This document shows, one piece after another, positions 1 through 10,946 of a stretch of 64,000 nucleotides of DNA; position 1 is the first letter of the stretch, and every line of letters begins with the position of its first letter. The position numbers and the translations under genes were made by a program. This stretch comes from Chitinophagaceae bacterium. Lineage in GTDB: Bacteria > Bacteroidota > Bacteroidia > Chitinophagales > Chitinophagaceae. The stretch covers positions 434,001 through 498,000 of the forward strand of contig JADJFD010000003.1 of the NCBI GenBank assembly GCA_016708765.1, read 5' to 3'. Under the pieces are notes generated by a model. It was not told the DNA's origin. It did not search any database and saw nothing but the letters and a program-made list of their open reading frames with translations.

Positions 1-702
1 GAAGAGATAGTAAAGCATACAAATCTTTTTATCCGCACATTACATATTCATACGGGTAGTGATATTAAAGACCCAGATGTGTTTGTAAAAGGTATTGAAG
101 TGTTGTTTGAATTGATTCCTCATTTTCCTGAGCTTGAAGTAATTGATTTAGGTGGCGGTTTTAAAGTTCCTTACCATACTGATGAAAAGGAAACTGATGT
201 AAACTTATTGGCACAAAAAATAAAAGAATGTTTTGATAACCACCCTGTGGCCGGGAATAAGAAATTTAAGCTTTGGTTTGAACCTGGCAAATTTTTAGTG
301 AGTGCTTGTGGTTTTTTAGTTTCAAAAGTAACTGTGCTTAAAGATAATGGAGCTACTGTTTTTGCAGCAGTTAATACGGGGCTGAATCATTTAATTCGAC
401 CAATGATGTATGATGCGTATCATCACATCGAAAATATTTCTAACCCAGCAGGAGAAAAGAGATTATATACTATCACAGGTAATATTTGCGAAACAGATAC
501 ATTTGGCTCCGACAGAGAATTAAATGAGGTTCGGGAAGGCGATTTGCTTGCCTTTCATAATGCTGGAGCTTATGGTTTTGAAATGTCTTCTAATTATAAT
601 GCAAGATTTAAGCCTGCGGAAGTATTGGTAAGAGATGGCAAAGCTCAACTTATTCGCAAAAGAGATCAGATGGAAGATTTATTAAAAAACCAGATCATCT
701 AG
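1..702 (+). CDS. lysA: Diaminopimelate decarboxylase, 5'-truncated by the window edge
   Basis: The frame is open from base 1, so only the last 233 codons are present. The product is a fold-III PLP decarboxylase that converts meso-diaminopimelate to L-lysine in the cytoplasm. Visible motifs in order are HIHTGS (PLP contact), GGGF (phosphate-binding glycines), EPGK, the ICET segment that holds the active-site Cys-Glu of the LysA family, and NAGAYG near the C-terminus. A carboxynorspermidine decarboxylase is the main alternative, but GGGF and NAGAYG placement fit LysA better. A hairpin terminator follows within 12 bases, so this is the end of its transcription unit. Confidence 0.85.
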   Translation, partial: EEIVKHTNLFIRTLHIHTGSDIKDPDVFVKGIEVLFELIPHFPELEVIDLGGGFKVPYHTDEKETDVNLLAQKIKECFDNHPVAGNKKFKLWFEPGKFLVSACGFLVSKVTVLKDNGATVFAAVNTGLNHLIRPMMYDAYHHIENISNPAGEKRLYTITGNICETDTFGSDRELNEVREGDLLAFHNAGAYGFEMSSNYNARFKPAEVLVRDGKAQLIRKRDQMEDLLKNQII

Positions 703-713
703 TTTACAAAAAA

Positions 714-740
714 CCAGCCATTGATAGGCTGGTCTCTTTT
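714..740 (+). terminator. Rho-independent terminator after lysA
   Basis: A perfect 6-bp stem CCAGCC/GGCTGG with a 6-7 base loop is followed by TCTCTTTT. It lies between the end of lysA and the end of the convergent gene at 763-1635, so it may serve both. Confidence 0.75.
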
Positions 741-762
741 AAGTTTATGTTTTACTAGTCGT

Positions 763-1635
763 TTATTTTGCTTTTACAATAATCGTAGTCGTAGTTTTTG
801 ATGTTACAGGTAAGTCCCCAAATGAGGTTTCAGTAGAGCCAGTTGATTCAGTATTGAAACTTTTTTCCTGAACAATATTTGTTGCTCTGTCAAGGATAAT
901 TTTTCCGATAGATTTATTTTTCAATCTCGTCGTTGTTGAATTGCCCATCATCTCTGCTTTTGATTCTGAATTGGAGTTTTCTGTAAAATCAATCACAATT
1001 GTGGTATCAGTAATTTCAGCAATTTTATATTCTGTTTCGGAAGAACCACCATTTTCCATAGCAGTAGTTTTCCAAGTGCTGCCAACAGATGAACTGGTAT
1101 CAGGTAACACATTAAAGAAACTTGGTTTTCCTTTTTGAGGTGGTTGCACCAAATCCATCACACCTTTCATCATATTTGTAATTATGGCCATTCTACTATC
1201 ACCTTCTGTTAAAGTTATTTTTTCTGGGAAGGCCATTTTTACATTTCCCGATGGATCTATAACCATGTCATATTTCTTTTCCAGCATGTCTTTTACTGGC
1301 TTGCCAAAAGGTCCTTTCAAGTCTTTTTCATTGTCTGAATCAAATTTTTGTTTTTGGCCCATACCATCAAAGGCAAAGTTGATTTTTTGTACTTCATGAC
1401 GAAGTGTTGTATTGTCATCCGTTGCATTGGTAGCAGCGTAGGAATGATTAGCAGAAGCGTCAACCTTAAAATCAATAGACTGTCCCATTGCCTGTTGTGA
1501 AATGGTGCTATTAGTTTTCATTTCTATTTCAAAAACTTGGCCTTGACCAAATTTTAATTTTCCTGAAACCGTTTGCGCAAAAGTAAAAGTAGAAGCTATT
1601 AAAAATGATAAAATTAATCCTGTCTTTTTTTCCAT
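763..1635 (-). CDS. Secreted DUF6263-like protein
   Basis: A 290-residue protein with a Sec signal peptide (lysine-rich start, hydrophobic stretch ending TFTFAQ around residue 21). The mature part is beta-rich and Thr/Ser-rich, with no catalytic motif visible. The order of segments (a FGQGQVFEIEMKT opening, a central MVIDPSGNV segment, a GSTWKT segment, a late Thr-rich strand) resembles the Bacteroidota DUF6263 family, whose function is unknown. It is convergent with lysA and alone in its unit. Family assignment is from memory of the pattern. Confidence 0.65.
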   Translation of the reverse strand: MEKKTGLILSFLIASTFTFAQTVSGKLKFGQGQVFEIEMKTNSTISQQAMGQSIDFKVDASANHSYAATNATDDNTTLRHEVQKINFAFDGMGQKQKFDSDNEKDLKGPFGKPVKDMLEKKYDMVIDPSGNVKMAFPEKITLTEGDSRMAIITNMMKGVMDLVQPPQKGKPSFFNVLPDTSSSVGSTWKTTAMENGGSSETEYKIAEITDTTIVIDFTENSNSESKAEMMGNSTTTRLKNKSIGKIILDRATNIVQEKSFNTESTGSTETSFGDLPVTSKTTTTIIVKAK

Positions 1636-1826
1636 ATAAAATTATTGAGAGTTGTGTTAACGGTTGAGGGTGTAATAAATATGTTTAATCAGCAAATTTG
1701 ACGATTCTGCTTCATAATCGTTGCAGAATTATATAAATAATTATATCTGTAGACCACTTATCCACATTTAAATTCATCTGAACTTCCTATTTTTAAGTAC
1801 ATTTCAAAAAATAAAAATCTAGAGTT

Positions 1827-3406
1827 ATGCCAATAAGAATGACCGACGATCCAAACGACCCTAACCAAGACTATAACGATGATAGTGGTGGTGGTGGTAG
1901 AGGTCCTAATTTGCCCGGCGGTGGCGGTGGACTAATGTCATTATTGCCCATGCTACTTGGGCTATTCAAAGGAAAAGGGATAATTGCTTTGCTTGTTATA
2001 GCAGGTGGTGCGTTTTTCTTATTTAAAAGTGGTACTTGTAATGTTGCCGATGTTGTAAGTAAGTTTTCACAAAGTGGATATAATTTTAATCCGTCAGAAT
2101 TTAATAAAGCATCGGTGTATGAAGGCTTGGCAGATGATGCTGGAAAAAACCCCTTGCCGGAAGCAGTGTCTCTACTTAAGTATGCACCTGCCAGAGAAAA
2201 TCAAGGTCAGCAAGGAAGTTGTGTAGCATGGAGTTGTGCCTATGCTTCGCAAACTATTCTTACGGCAGCTGCAACCGGGCCGATCCTAATTCAATTCGTT
2301 TTAGTCCTTCTTATTTATACAATCAAATCAAGTTAGAAGGTTGTCAGGGTTCTTACTTGCAAAGAGCAATGGAGGCAATGCAGCGTAATGGCGGCGTTTC
2401 TTTACGACAATATCCATATAACGATCAGGATTGTGAGAGTGAGCCTTCATCTTCAGATATTCAGGCAGGAAGACAAAATCTAATTCACGGCTTTACAAGA
2501 ATTACGAATGGTGATAATATCAATGAAATAAGTGTAAGAGGAATAAAAGAACATCTGAATAAAAATGCACCAGTTGCAATTGGAATGATGGTAGGTGAAA
2601 GTTTTATGCAGGGAATGAAAGGCCAGGATCTTTGGACACCACAAGGTATGGACGAAAGCCAGATGGGAATGGGCGGCCATGCCATGAGTGTAATTGGTTA
2701 TGATGATAGAAAATATGGTGGAGCTTTTCAGATAATGAATAGTTGGGGATCTGATTGGGGTAATAACGGTGTTGCATGGGTTCGTTATGGCGATTTTAAA
2801 ACGTATGTAAGAGAAGCTTACGGTATTGATCCATTGCCTAAGAGAAGTAATGTTGCCAATATTCCATTGGAGTGTACAATTGGTTTGGTAAATAATGATG
2901 GAGGGAAAAATATTCCCTTAAGAGTTTCTGCTAATAATGTTTTTCAAACTACTTCTCCGATTGCGAAAGGCACTCGTTTTAAGATGTCTATAGAAAACGC
3001 AACAGAGTGTTACATCTATGTTTTTGGAATGGAAGTCGATAATTCCAGTTATGTATTGTTTCCCTATTTGAAAACAGGAGAAACTGTTTCTAAACATTCA
3101 CCTTATTGCGGTATTACTGGTTACAGACTATTTCCTAAAGCACAGTCTATGGAAGCCGATTCAATTGGTAACATAAACTTTATTGCCATTCTGGTAAGTA
3201 AAGATGAACTGGATTATAATGCTTTAAATGCAGCTATTAGTAATAGTAAACAAGTGGACTATTATAATAAAGTAAATGAAGCGCTGCAAAGTATTCTTAT
3301 CCGTTCTGCAAGATTTAACAATACAGGCAATGGAAATATTTATTTTAAAGTAGATGCAAATAGTAACAAAGCAGTAGCTTGTGTAGTAGCTATTGATAAA
3401 CAATAA
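1827..3406 (+). CDS. Membrane-anchored papain-like (C1) cysteine protease, one-base frameshift
   Basis: A Gly/Asp-rich N-terminus (residues 1-35) and one membrane segment (about 50-66, IIALLVIAGGAFFLF) precede a C1-family peptidase domain. Catalytic elements are clear: Cys132 in QGSCVAWS, the histidine in GGHAMSVIGYDD and the asparagine in MNSWGSDWG. The frame breaks at the GGG run 2277-2279; adding one G gives continuous AATGADPNSIRF and joins the catalytic Cys half to the His/Asn half. The C-terminal ~180 residues look like a beta-sandwich domain (ECYIYVFGMEVD). It begins a tight run with the thioredoxin-like and DUF4442 genes. The frameshift is probably an assembly error, because both halves are otherwise conserved. 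Confidence 0.8.
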
Positions 3407-3411
3407 ATGAT

Positions 3412-3909
3412 ATGAAAAGAATAGTCTTTGTAATCGGCTTTTTTCTTTCAGCAATATTTTGCTTTTCACAGGATATGAAAACATTTAACTTGTACAAGCC
3501 AGATGACAATGCAAAGGAAAAAATGTCCGATGCAATAAAAGAAGCAAAAAAGTCTGACAAACATGTATTACTACAAATTGGCGGCAACTGGTGTGTGTGG
3601 TGTGCAAGGTTTAATAATTTTGTAACGACAGATAAATCAATGGACTCTTTGGTGAACGAAAATTATGTTGTTTATCATTTAAATTATAGCAAAGAGAATT
3701 ATAATACTGAGCTTTTAAAGAAATATAAATTTCCGCAACGATTTGGATTTCCGGTTTTTCTTATTTTGGACGAAGAAGGCGATTTGATTCATACACAAAA
3801 TTCCGAGTACCTGGAATCGGGCAATGGGTATGACAAAGGAAAAGTAACAGCATTTTTTATTAACTGGAGTAAGAAAGCATTAGACTCTTCACAATACAAA
3901 GAACAATAA
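3412..3909 (+). CDS. Secreted thioredoxin-fold protein
   Basis: 165 residues with a signal peptide (ends near CFSQ, residue 20). A thioredoxin-like domain of the Thioredoxin_7/DUF255 type carries the redox motif CVWC in GGNWCVWC and a cis-proline segment GFPVF. It starts 5 bases after the protease gene and abuts the next gene (stop then ATG with no gap), so the three are likely co-transcribed. A role in thiol reduction of exported proteins in the periplasm is an inference from the fold; the substrate is unknown. Confidence 0.8.
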   Translation: MKRIVFVIGFFLSAIFCFSQDMKTFNLYKPDDNAKEKMSDAIKEAKKSDKHVLLQIGGNWCVWCARFNNFVTTDKSMDSLVNENYVVYHLNYSKENYNTELLKKYKFPQRFGFPVFLILDEEGDLIHTQNSEYLESGNGYDKGKVTAFFINWSKKALDSSQYKEQ

Positions 3910-4407
3910 ATGAACCCAAACACTCCTTCATTCATAAAATTGTTGAAGCATCCGTTTAAGTTTAAGTTTTTCTTGTTCACAAAACTACCGGCTGCTTATA
4001 TCGCAGGTGTAAGGGTGAGAGAAGCAAGCGAAAAAAAATGTGTGGCTTCAGTTCCTTATAAGTGGCTTTCACAAAATCCTTTTAGGTCTACTTATTTTGC
4101 CTGTTTAAGTATGGCAGCGGAATTAAGTACAGGTGCATTAGCAATGGCTCATTTATATAAAATTGATCCGCCGGTATCAATGTTGGTAGTAAAAGTAGAT
4201 TCAGAATATCTTAAGAAAGCAACAGGCAGAACTTATTTTACTTGCGAAGATGGAGCACTGTTTGAAAAAGCAATTGCCGATACGATTGCAACCGGAGAGC
4301 CAACAACAGTAAAAGCAAAATCAATAGGCAGAAATAAAGAGGGTGAAATAGTTGCAGAGTTTTATATCACCTGGTCGTTTAAAGCAAGAAGTAAAAATAA
4401 TTTTTAA
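3910..4407 (+). CDS. DUF4442 hot-dog fold protein
   Basis: 165 residues, no signal peptide. The pattern KLPAAYIAGVRV, then SVPYKWLSQNPFRSTYFA, then a helix AAELSTGALAMAH, is that of DUF4442, a family with the hot-dog fold of acyl-CoA thioesterases. The central ELSTG helix corresponds to the long hot-dog helix. Substrate is unknown. It follows the thioredoxin-like gene directly. Confidence 0.75.
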   Translation: MNPNTPSFIKLLKHPFKFKFFLFTKLPAAYIAGVRVREASEKKCVASVPYKWLSQNPFRSTYFACLSMAAELSTGALAMAHLYKIDPPVSMLVVKVDSEYLKKATGRTYFTCEDGALFEKAIADTIATGEPTTVKAKSIGRNKEGEIVAEFYITWSFKARSKNNF

Positions 4408-4463
4408 TTAATAAAATTTCTTAGTAGAGCAATTTTGTTCGTACGGAAGAAGGAGGAATAAAT

Positions 4464-5867
4464 ATGAAAATAGCATTTCACGGCGCAGCCAGAACAGTTA
4501 CAGGGTCAAAGCATTTAATCACTTTAAGAAATGGGAAAAAAATACTGCTTGATTGCGGTATGTTTCAGGGAATGGGAAAAGCAACAATACCATTGAACAA
4601 TGATCTTGGTTTTGATGCTTCAACAGTTGATGTGATGGTGCTTTCTCATGCACATATCGACCATAGTGGATTAATTCCAAAACTGGTGAAAGAAGGTTTT
4701 AGAGGAAAAATTTATTGTACTCCAGCTACTAAAGACCTTACAGGTATTTTACTCGAAGACTCGGCACACATTCAAGAGAATGAAGTTCGGTATGTAAATA
4801 AAAAAAGAGCAGCAGAAGGACAGCCATATGTACAGCCATTGTACACTTTAGATGATGCTAAAAAAGCAACAGAAAGATTGACGGAAGTAAAATATAATGA
4901 ATGGAAAACGATAGAGCAAGGCGTTGAATTATTTTTTACAGATGCGGGCCATATTATTGGAAGTGCCTGTGTGCATCTGAGAATTACAGACAATGGCAAA
5001 ACAGAAAGCCTCACTTTCAGCGGCGATATTGGGCGTTACAGAGATATTATTCTGCGTTCGCCAGATGTATTTCCGCAGGCAGATTATATTATCATGGAAT
5101 CAACCTATGGTAATAGTTTGCATGAAATGCAATTCACCACACCCAATCATTTGCTTGAGTGGGTGGAAAGAACCTGCATTAAGAAAAAAGGGAAATTAAT
5201 TATTCCGGCATTTAGTGTTGGAAGAACGCAGGAGATTTTATTCGCATTGAATCAACTGGAATTAGAGAATAGGTTACCAAAAGTTGATTATTTTTTGGAT
5301 AGCCCATTAAGTATCGAAGCAACAGATATAATAAAGAGATATCCCAATTACTTTAATAAAACGATTCAGAAAGTATTGGAGAAAGATGATGATCCATTTA
5401 AATTTCCTGGCTTAAAATATATACAAACGGTTGATCAGAGCAAGATGCTCAATTTCCGTAACGAACCTTGTGTAATTATTTCCGCAAGTGGAATGGCGGA
5501 GGCTGGTCGTGTAAAACATCATATTAGTAATAATGTAGAAAATAGCCGTAATGCCATTTTAATGACAGGCTATTGTGAGCCCAGATCATTGGGAGCAAGA
5601 CTGCAAACAGGTGCAAAAGAAGTTGGCATTTTCGGAGTGGAACATGAAGTGAATGCAGAAATTGGTTCAATCCGCAGCATGAGTGCTCATGGCGATTATG
5701 AAGATATGTCGCAATGGTTGGCTTGTCAAAACCCAAGGGAAGTGAAGCGTTTGTTTCTTGTACACGGCGAATATGATGTACAGCAAGATTTTAAATCTCG
5801 ACTTATTAAAAAGGGTTTTGTGGATGTAGAGATTCCTGAGATGCATTACGAAACAGGGTTATCCTAA
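4464..5867 (+). CDS. Beta-CASP metallo-beta-lactamase-fold nuclease
   Basis: 467 residues with an intact metallo-beta-lactamase domain: HAHIDHSG at residues 62-69 supplies the HxHxDH zinc motif, followed by the DAGHIIGSA loop and the SGDIG aspartate motif. The middle is a beta-CASP domain (AFSVGRTQEIL) and the C-terminus has the RNA-specificity segments SASGMAEAGRVKHH and VHGE, typical of the Ysh1/CPSF-73-like bacterial proteins. Expected to cut RNA in the cytoplasm. An AGGAGG-like site at 4450-4456 (AAGGAGGAA) supports this start. Confidence 0.85.
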   Translation: MKIAFHGAARTVTGSKHLITLRNGKKILLDCGMFQGMGKATIPLNNDLGFDASTVDVMVLSHAHIDHSGLIPKLVKEGFRGKIYCTPATKDLTGILLEDSAHIQENEVRYVNKKRAAEGQPYVQPLYTLDDAKKATERLTEVKYNEWKTIEQGVELFFTDAGHIIGSACVHLRITDNGKTESLTFSGDIGRYRDIILRSPDVFPQADYIIMESTYGNSLHEMQFTTPNHLLEWVERTCIKKKGKLIIPAFSVGRTQEILFALNQLELENRLPKVDYFLDSPLSIEATDIIKRYPNYFNKTIQKVLEKDDDPFKFPGLKYIQTVDQSKMLNFRNEPCVIISASGMAEAGRVKHHISNNVENSRNAILMTGYCEPRSLGARLQTGAKEVGIFGVEHEVNAEIGSIRSMSAHGDYEDMSQWLACQNPREVKRLFLVHGEYDVQQDFKSRLIKKGFVDVEIPEMHYETGLS

Positions 5868-5995
5868 TTTTTCACATTTTATTTGTAATCCCGGCACAGT
5901 TTTTTCCGTTTATAGAGTTGTAAAACCCAACCTCCTTTGCTTTTGAGAGAAATGTTTGTATAAAATTTCTTATACAATTAAAAAAAGGAGCAAAT

Positions 5996-6586
5996 ATGAA
6001 AAATAAATGGAAAATGTGGAGCGGATTTGCAGCCGTCATCTTTATAATGGCAAGTTGTGCCAGTTCCACACACATCGAGAAAGACGATTCAGTCAATTTT
6101 ACTGACTACAAAACTTTTGCATGGCTTGAAAAAAATCCTACTGGTGAAAAAGATAAGAATAAGCCAGGCGATTTAACAGAGCAACGTATCCGTGAAGCAG
6201 TGAATAAGGAACTTGCAAAATCTGCCGGATGGAAAGAAGTAAAAAGCAGACCAGATGTATTTTTAAGTTATGATGTGCTAGTTGAAAGAGGTTCATCTAC
6301 AAGTACAAGCCCTGTTTATTCAAGACCTTTTTCTAGAGTTTTTTACAACAGAAGTACCGGTCGTTATTTTACCGTTTTTTATCCTTCTCAATTTGAAGGT
6401 TATGAAAGAGATGAAAGATCGATCCGTGAAGGAACAGTAACCATTTCGATGATTGATGGAAAAACTGATAAAACCGTTTGGCAAGGTTGGACAACCGATG
6501 AGGTGAACAGCAGAAACCTTACTAGCCGTGAAATACAAAACAGTGTAAAGTCAATCTTCAAGAAATTTGATATAGCTAAAAACTAA
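5996..6586 (+). CDS. DUF4136 lipoprotein
   Basis: 196 residues with a lipoprotein signal peptide; the lipobox is IMASC, with Cys near residue 21. The rest matches the DUF4136 pattern: FTDYKTFAWLE after the lipobox, RIREAVNKELAKSAGW (fully Leu/Val-spaced helix) and PDVFLSYDV, then a late GTVTISMIDGKTDKTVWQGW strand pair. Family members are outer-membrane lipoproteins of unknown function. An AAAAGGAG site 6 bases before ATG supports the start, and a strong terminator follows. Confidence 0.8.
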   Translation: MKNKWKMWSGFAAVIFIMASCASSTHIEKDDSVNFTDYKTFAWLEKNPTGEKDKNKPGDLTEQRIREAVNKELAKSAGWKEVKSRPDVFLSYDVLVERGSSTSTSPVYSRPFSRVFYNRSTGRYFTVFYPSQFEGYERDERSIREGTVTISMIDGKTDKTVWQGWTTDEVNSRNLTSREIQNSVKSIFKKFDIAKN

Positions 6587-6613
6587 TTTTCAATAGGACG
6601 GTTCCGGACAACG

Positions 6614-6638
6614 CCTCCCCGAAAGGGGAGGTTTTTTT
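6614..6638 (+). terminator. Terminator after the DUF4136 gene
   Basis: A 7-bp GC-rich stem CCTCCCC/GGGGAGG with a GAAA tetraloop followed by seven T. Confidence 0.9.
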
Positions 6639-6714
6639 GTAATGAGTTTTCAGTTTTTCCATTTAATAGTCTAAGTTTAGGAATTGATGACTACAACCCA
6701 AACTATTTCAACTT

Positions 6715-8769
6715 ATGACTAAGCATTCAACATTAATTATTTTATTATTTTTCTCTTTTTCTACTCTATTACATGCTCAAAGAAGAGCGGATAGTGATAC
6801 TAAAAGTGTGCAAGAAGCAACTAAACTTGCTAAGCAAGCAGAAAAATTATGGAAAGATGAGAAATATATTGAAGCAGAAAAGTTATATTATAAGGCACTT
6901 TCAATTTATCCTTTACACTTACAGCTAAGTGAATTCGCAGAAAAAAAATGAAAATAGGGGATGTTAAAGGTGCTAATAAAATGTGGAATGAGCTAATTAA
7001 AACAGGCGTTGGCTTAGATTACGTTTGTTGGAAGATGTCAGAAAGTAATTTCAAAGAAGGAGATGTAATTATTGGATTAGAAGCTGCAAAAAAATATTTT
7101 GATTTATTTCGTGATCAAAAACCAGAGAGTGCAGCAATGATTACTTTTTTATCAGCAACAAAAGTTGCATTTGCACTTAACGATCGTAAAAGTTTAATTC
7201 AAATTAATGAAGTTGCTAGTTCAATGAAAAATAACATTGGTAATACTGCAAAATATGGCGAGAGAGTCAGTGGCATATACTTAAAATTGATTGATAATCA
7301 ATTTGCTCAGGTTTTGACAGACTTAGAAGATTTGTCAGAAGGTAAAGGAAATTTTATTGGAGCTCGAGTTTTAGCAAAAGAAATTTTTCCCATCTATTAC
7401 ATTTTAATAAATGAATTTGATAAAGCAGAAAAATCGATTCAAGAACTTGTGGCAAAAAATTTATTTATTAAAGCCAAACATTTTACTGATTTAACAGGAC
7501 TTATAGCATTGGGGAAAAGTAATTATAAAAAAGCTATTGAGGAACTAACCATATATCTTGGGCTTCCTGTTTTTCAAGCACCTGACAAATTTAAGTACTA
7601 TACAAAAAGAGCAGAGGCATATGAAGGATTAAAAGAATTTGAAAATGCCAAGAAAGATTATGAAGCTGCATTGATATATTATCCGGATTATGAACCTGCT
7701 CTTAATAGTCTTGCTCGTTTAGAAGGCCGTATAATAACAGAAAGGCTAACAGATAAAATAGCGCCACAAATTATAATTACTGAACCGCTGGCAGCAAGAG
7801 GAATCATTATCGAAGCAGCGGGCAATGAAGTAATGATAAAAGGAATTGCAACCGATCCTGGCGGATTAAAATCAGTAACAATCAATGGAGAAAAAGTGTA
7901 TTCGCAGGAAGGCGGAACATTCTGGGGCAATGCAGTATTAAAAGAGGGTTCAAATAAAGTAACAATTATAGCAACGGATTTTTCAGGCAACAATGCTGAA
8001 AAAACGATTGAAGTGGAAAGGCCAGTTGGAGCATCAACTGCCAACGCAGTACCAGTAAAAGAAGGAAAGAATTATGCATTACTGATCGGTTGCCAGAATT
8101 ATGATGACAATACTATTCCTTCCCTTGAAGACCCGATACCGGATGCTATCAAATTAAAATTGATTTTGAAGAACAGTTACAACTTCGGTGATGATAACGT
8201 CTTCACTTTATTTAATCCCGAACGATCCGATTTCAAAAAACAGTTTTTAGAGATATATGAAGTTATTCAGCCGGAAGACAATCTGGTTATTTTTTATGCA
8301 GGTCATGGCATTTGGATAGACAAGGATAAGAAAGGGTATTGGATGCTGACTGATGCAAAACTGAATGATGTGAATACCTGGTTGCCGAATAAAGAAGTGT
8401 TGGACATGATTGCAAGGGTTCCTGCAAGGCATACCTTATTGATAACAGATGCTTGTTTCTCCGGTTCTGTTTTTTAGGACAAGAGGTTTGAATACGGATA
8501 TGCCTACCGCAATACAAAAGATCAATGAAAAGATAAGTCGTGTGGCGATCACTTCCGGTAATGATACCGAAGTGCCTGACAAAAGTGTTTTTATGAAATA
8601 CCTTGTAAAGGCATTGAGTGAGAACAAGGAAAAATACATGACTGCGCAGAAAATGTTCATCAACCAGATTATTGAGGCGGTAATGACAGAGACAAAAACA
8701 GAACCCAGATACGGTACGTTGGAACTGGCGGGTCATGTGGGCGGGGATTATATTTTTATAAGAAAATAG
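6715..8769 (+). CDS. Secreted TPR-Ig-caspase (C14) protein, copy 1, two one-base frameshifts
   Basis: Order of parts: signal peptide (ends LLHAQ), tetratricopeptide-type helices (KLWKDEKYIEAEKLYYKALSI, later YEGLKEFENAKKDYEAAL), a small beta domain (IKGIATDPGGLKSVTINGE) of the kind found in exported Bacteroidota proteins, then a caspase-like peptidase domain with the catalytic His in FYAGHG and Cys in DACFSGS. The frame breaks in the A8 run 6941-6948 (one A too few) and in the T6 run 8470-8475 (one T too many); correcting both gives one 680-residue protein colinear with copy 2. The second break falls just after the catalytic Cys. Substrate and biological role are unknown. Confidence 0.8.
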
Positions 8770-8783
8770 TTTTAAAAATACAC

Positions 8784-10918
8784 ATGTATAAATTTTTGTT
8801 TTTTTGTTTGTTTATTTTTTTCAGTAAAGCATCGAATGCACAGGAAAAATATAAGGATGCTGAGAAGATAGCAAAATCTGCAATTGGGGAATTGCAAGCC
8901 GGAAATGTAAAAAGTGCGGATTCACTTATCTGGCTTTCGATTCAAAAATATCCAACTTATACTGTATTTGAATATGTCCGTTTAGTAGCAAAACTGCCTG
9001 ATGTTTTGGTAGCTAACAGGATAATGGATAAATTGATTGAAAGGGTATCAAAAGTTGATGGACCAGATGTTTTTATACCTGAAACCTCAGTGCTGCTTAC
9101 TAATAAGAATAAATTAAAGGAAATCAAACTGGAGAAGATTGAAAAAAACAGATGCGTATTTGAATATTGTCTTAGAGCCTATGATGAGAATTTAATAGTC
9201 GGTGAAAGAAAATGGATAGAGCATAGTTTGATATTAGCTACTGGAAAGGCTATTGGAAAAAAGAAGGATTTGATGGGTATGCGTTTAGCCAGATCAACTT
9301 ACGGACAGAGTTGGCAACAATTCAGGGTGAGTATGATAAAGCAATAGCTATTATTGATGAGATACCTGAATCTTATATGCCCAAGGAATTCAACAATGGA
9401 CTGAAAATACCTGTTTATTTTAGAAGTGGTGATTACTCCAAAACACTTGAGTTTGTAAAAGGGGCATATGGGTCAAATGAAATGTACAAGGCTGGATTGA
9501 ATAACTGGAGTTTTATTCTGAATGCAATAATGGGTAACGCTGAAGAGGCTTTAACGAACTATAAGAATATTTCTGGACCTTTTAAAGAGTCTAATTCGAT
9601 TTACTACTATCTGGCTTTAATAGATATTCGTAAGAAGCAATATCAGCTAGCATTAAAAAATTTAAATATTTTTTTTAGGCTAAGAGGTGAAAAAAACAGT
9701 TCGGGAATTTATGACGTCACCATGTGGGAATTATTTAAAGCTTTTGGCGATGCCTATTCAGGTCTTAATGAATATCAAAAGGCTAAAGACAACTATAATA
9801 TTTCATTGCTTTATTATCCAGAGTATGAACCAGCCATTGCTGCAGTGACTATGCTTGAAACAGATTATGCTTTACAAAGCTCTACAGATAAAGCAGCCCC
9901 TGTTATTTCTCTGATAGATCCTTCTCCACAAAGAGGATTAATCATTAATTCTCTAGAATCAAACTCAACAATCAAAGGAATAGCTGCCGATCCATCAGGA
10001 ATAAAAGAAGTAACTATAAATGGGTTAAAGGTTTATTCTCAGGCTGATGGTAATTTTTGGGGAGAGATATCATTGACTGATGGACTAAATAAAATAGTGA
10101 TAACTGCAACTGACAAAAGGGGCAACAAAAGTGAACAGGTTTTTGAAATAGAAAAGAAAATTACCGCAATTGCAAACTCAGAACAATTAGAAAAGCAAGG
10201 ACTTAATTATGCTCTTTTGCTTGCAGCCCAGAATTATAGCGACAATAAAATTCCTTCTCTTGAAAACCCGGTTGCAGATGCTGTAAAACTTAAATTGATT
10301 CTTAAGAATAATTACAATTTTGACGAGAGTAATATTATCACACTTTATAATCCTGAAAAAAATGATGTTAAAAGACAGTTGCTGGAGCTAACTAATATTA
10401 TAAAACCAGAAGACAATCTGGTTATCTTTTATGCCGGTCATGGCCTATGGGTGGAAAAGGATAAGAAAGGTTACTGGATGTTGATTGATTCAAAACTGGA
10501 TGATGCTAATACATGGTTACCAAATAAAGATGTATTGGATTTGATTGCAAAGCTTCCGTCCCGGCATACTTTATTAATTACTGATGCTTGTTTTTCCGGA
10601 TCGGTCTTTAAAACCAGAGGACTTGATTTGGGTAAAAAAGATGAAACAAACCCTTCGATGATTCAACGAATGAATGAAAAAATAAGCCGTGTCGCAATCA
10701 CTTCCGGCAATGATACCGAAGTGCCAGACAAAAGTGTATTTATGAAATACCTGGTAAAGGCATTGAGTGAGAACAAGGAGAAATACATGACTGCACAGAA
10801 AATGTTCATCAACCAGATCATAGAAGCAGTAATGACGGAAACCAAAACAGAACCTCGTTACGGCACATTAGAATTGGCCGGGCATGTAGGTGGGGATTAT
10901 ATTTTTATAAGAAAATAA
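8784..10918 (+). CDS. Secreted TPR-Ig-caspase (C14) protein, copy 2, one-base frameshift
   Basis: Tandem paralogue of the gene just upstream (14-base gap), same layout: signal peptide ending KASNAQ, TPR-like helices (DAYSGLNEYQKAKDNYNISLLYYPEYEPAIAA region), a beta domain (IKGIAADPSGIKEVTING), and a C14 caspase domain with FYAGHG and DACFSGS. One base appears missing near 9311-9312 (TT for TTT), which splits the first 187 codons from the rest. The last ~78 residues are identical to copy 1, whereas the N-terminal halves are only loosely similar. A terminator follows. Confidence 0.8.
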
Positions 10919-10942
10919 AAAAGCTCCATAAAGGAGCTTTTT
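10919..10942 (+). terminator. Terminator after caspase-like copy 2
   Basis: Stem AAGCTCC/GGAGCTT with a 5-base loop and TTT tail; it also lies 4 bases from the 3' end of the minus-strand tRNA-Met and may terminate it. Confidence 0.8.
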
Positions 10943-10946
10943 AAAG

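Noticed and set aside
6941..6951. Programmed ribosomal frameshifting at the A8 run in caspase-like copy 1
   Set aside because: A second unrelated break occurs in the same gene and many similar breaks occur across the window; copy 2 lacks the run. Assembly error is simpler.
6715..10918. Caspase-gasdermin type defence system
   Set aside because: No gasdermin-like or sensor gene is adjacent and both caspases carry signal peptides, so they act outside the cytoplasm.
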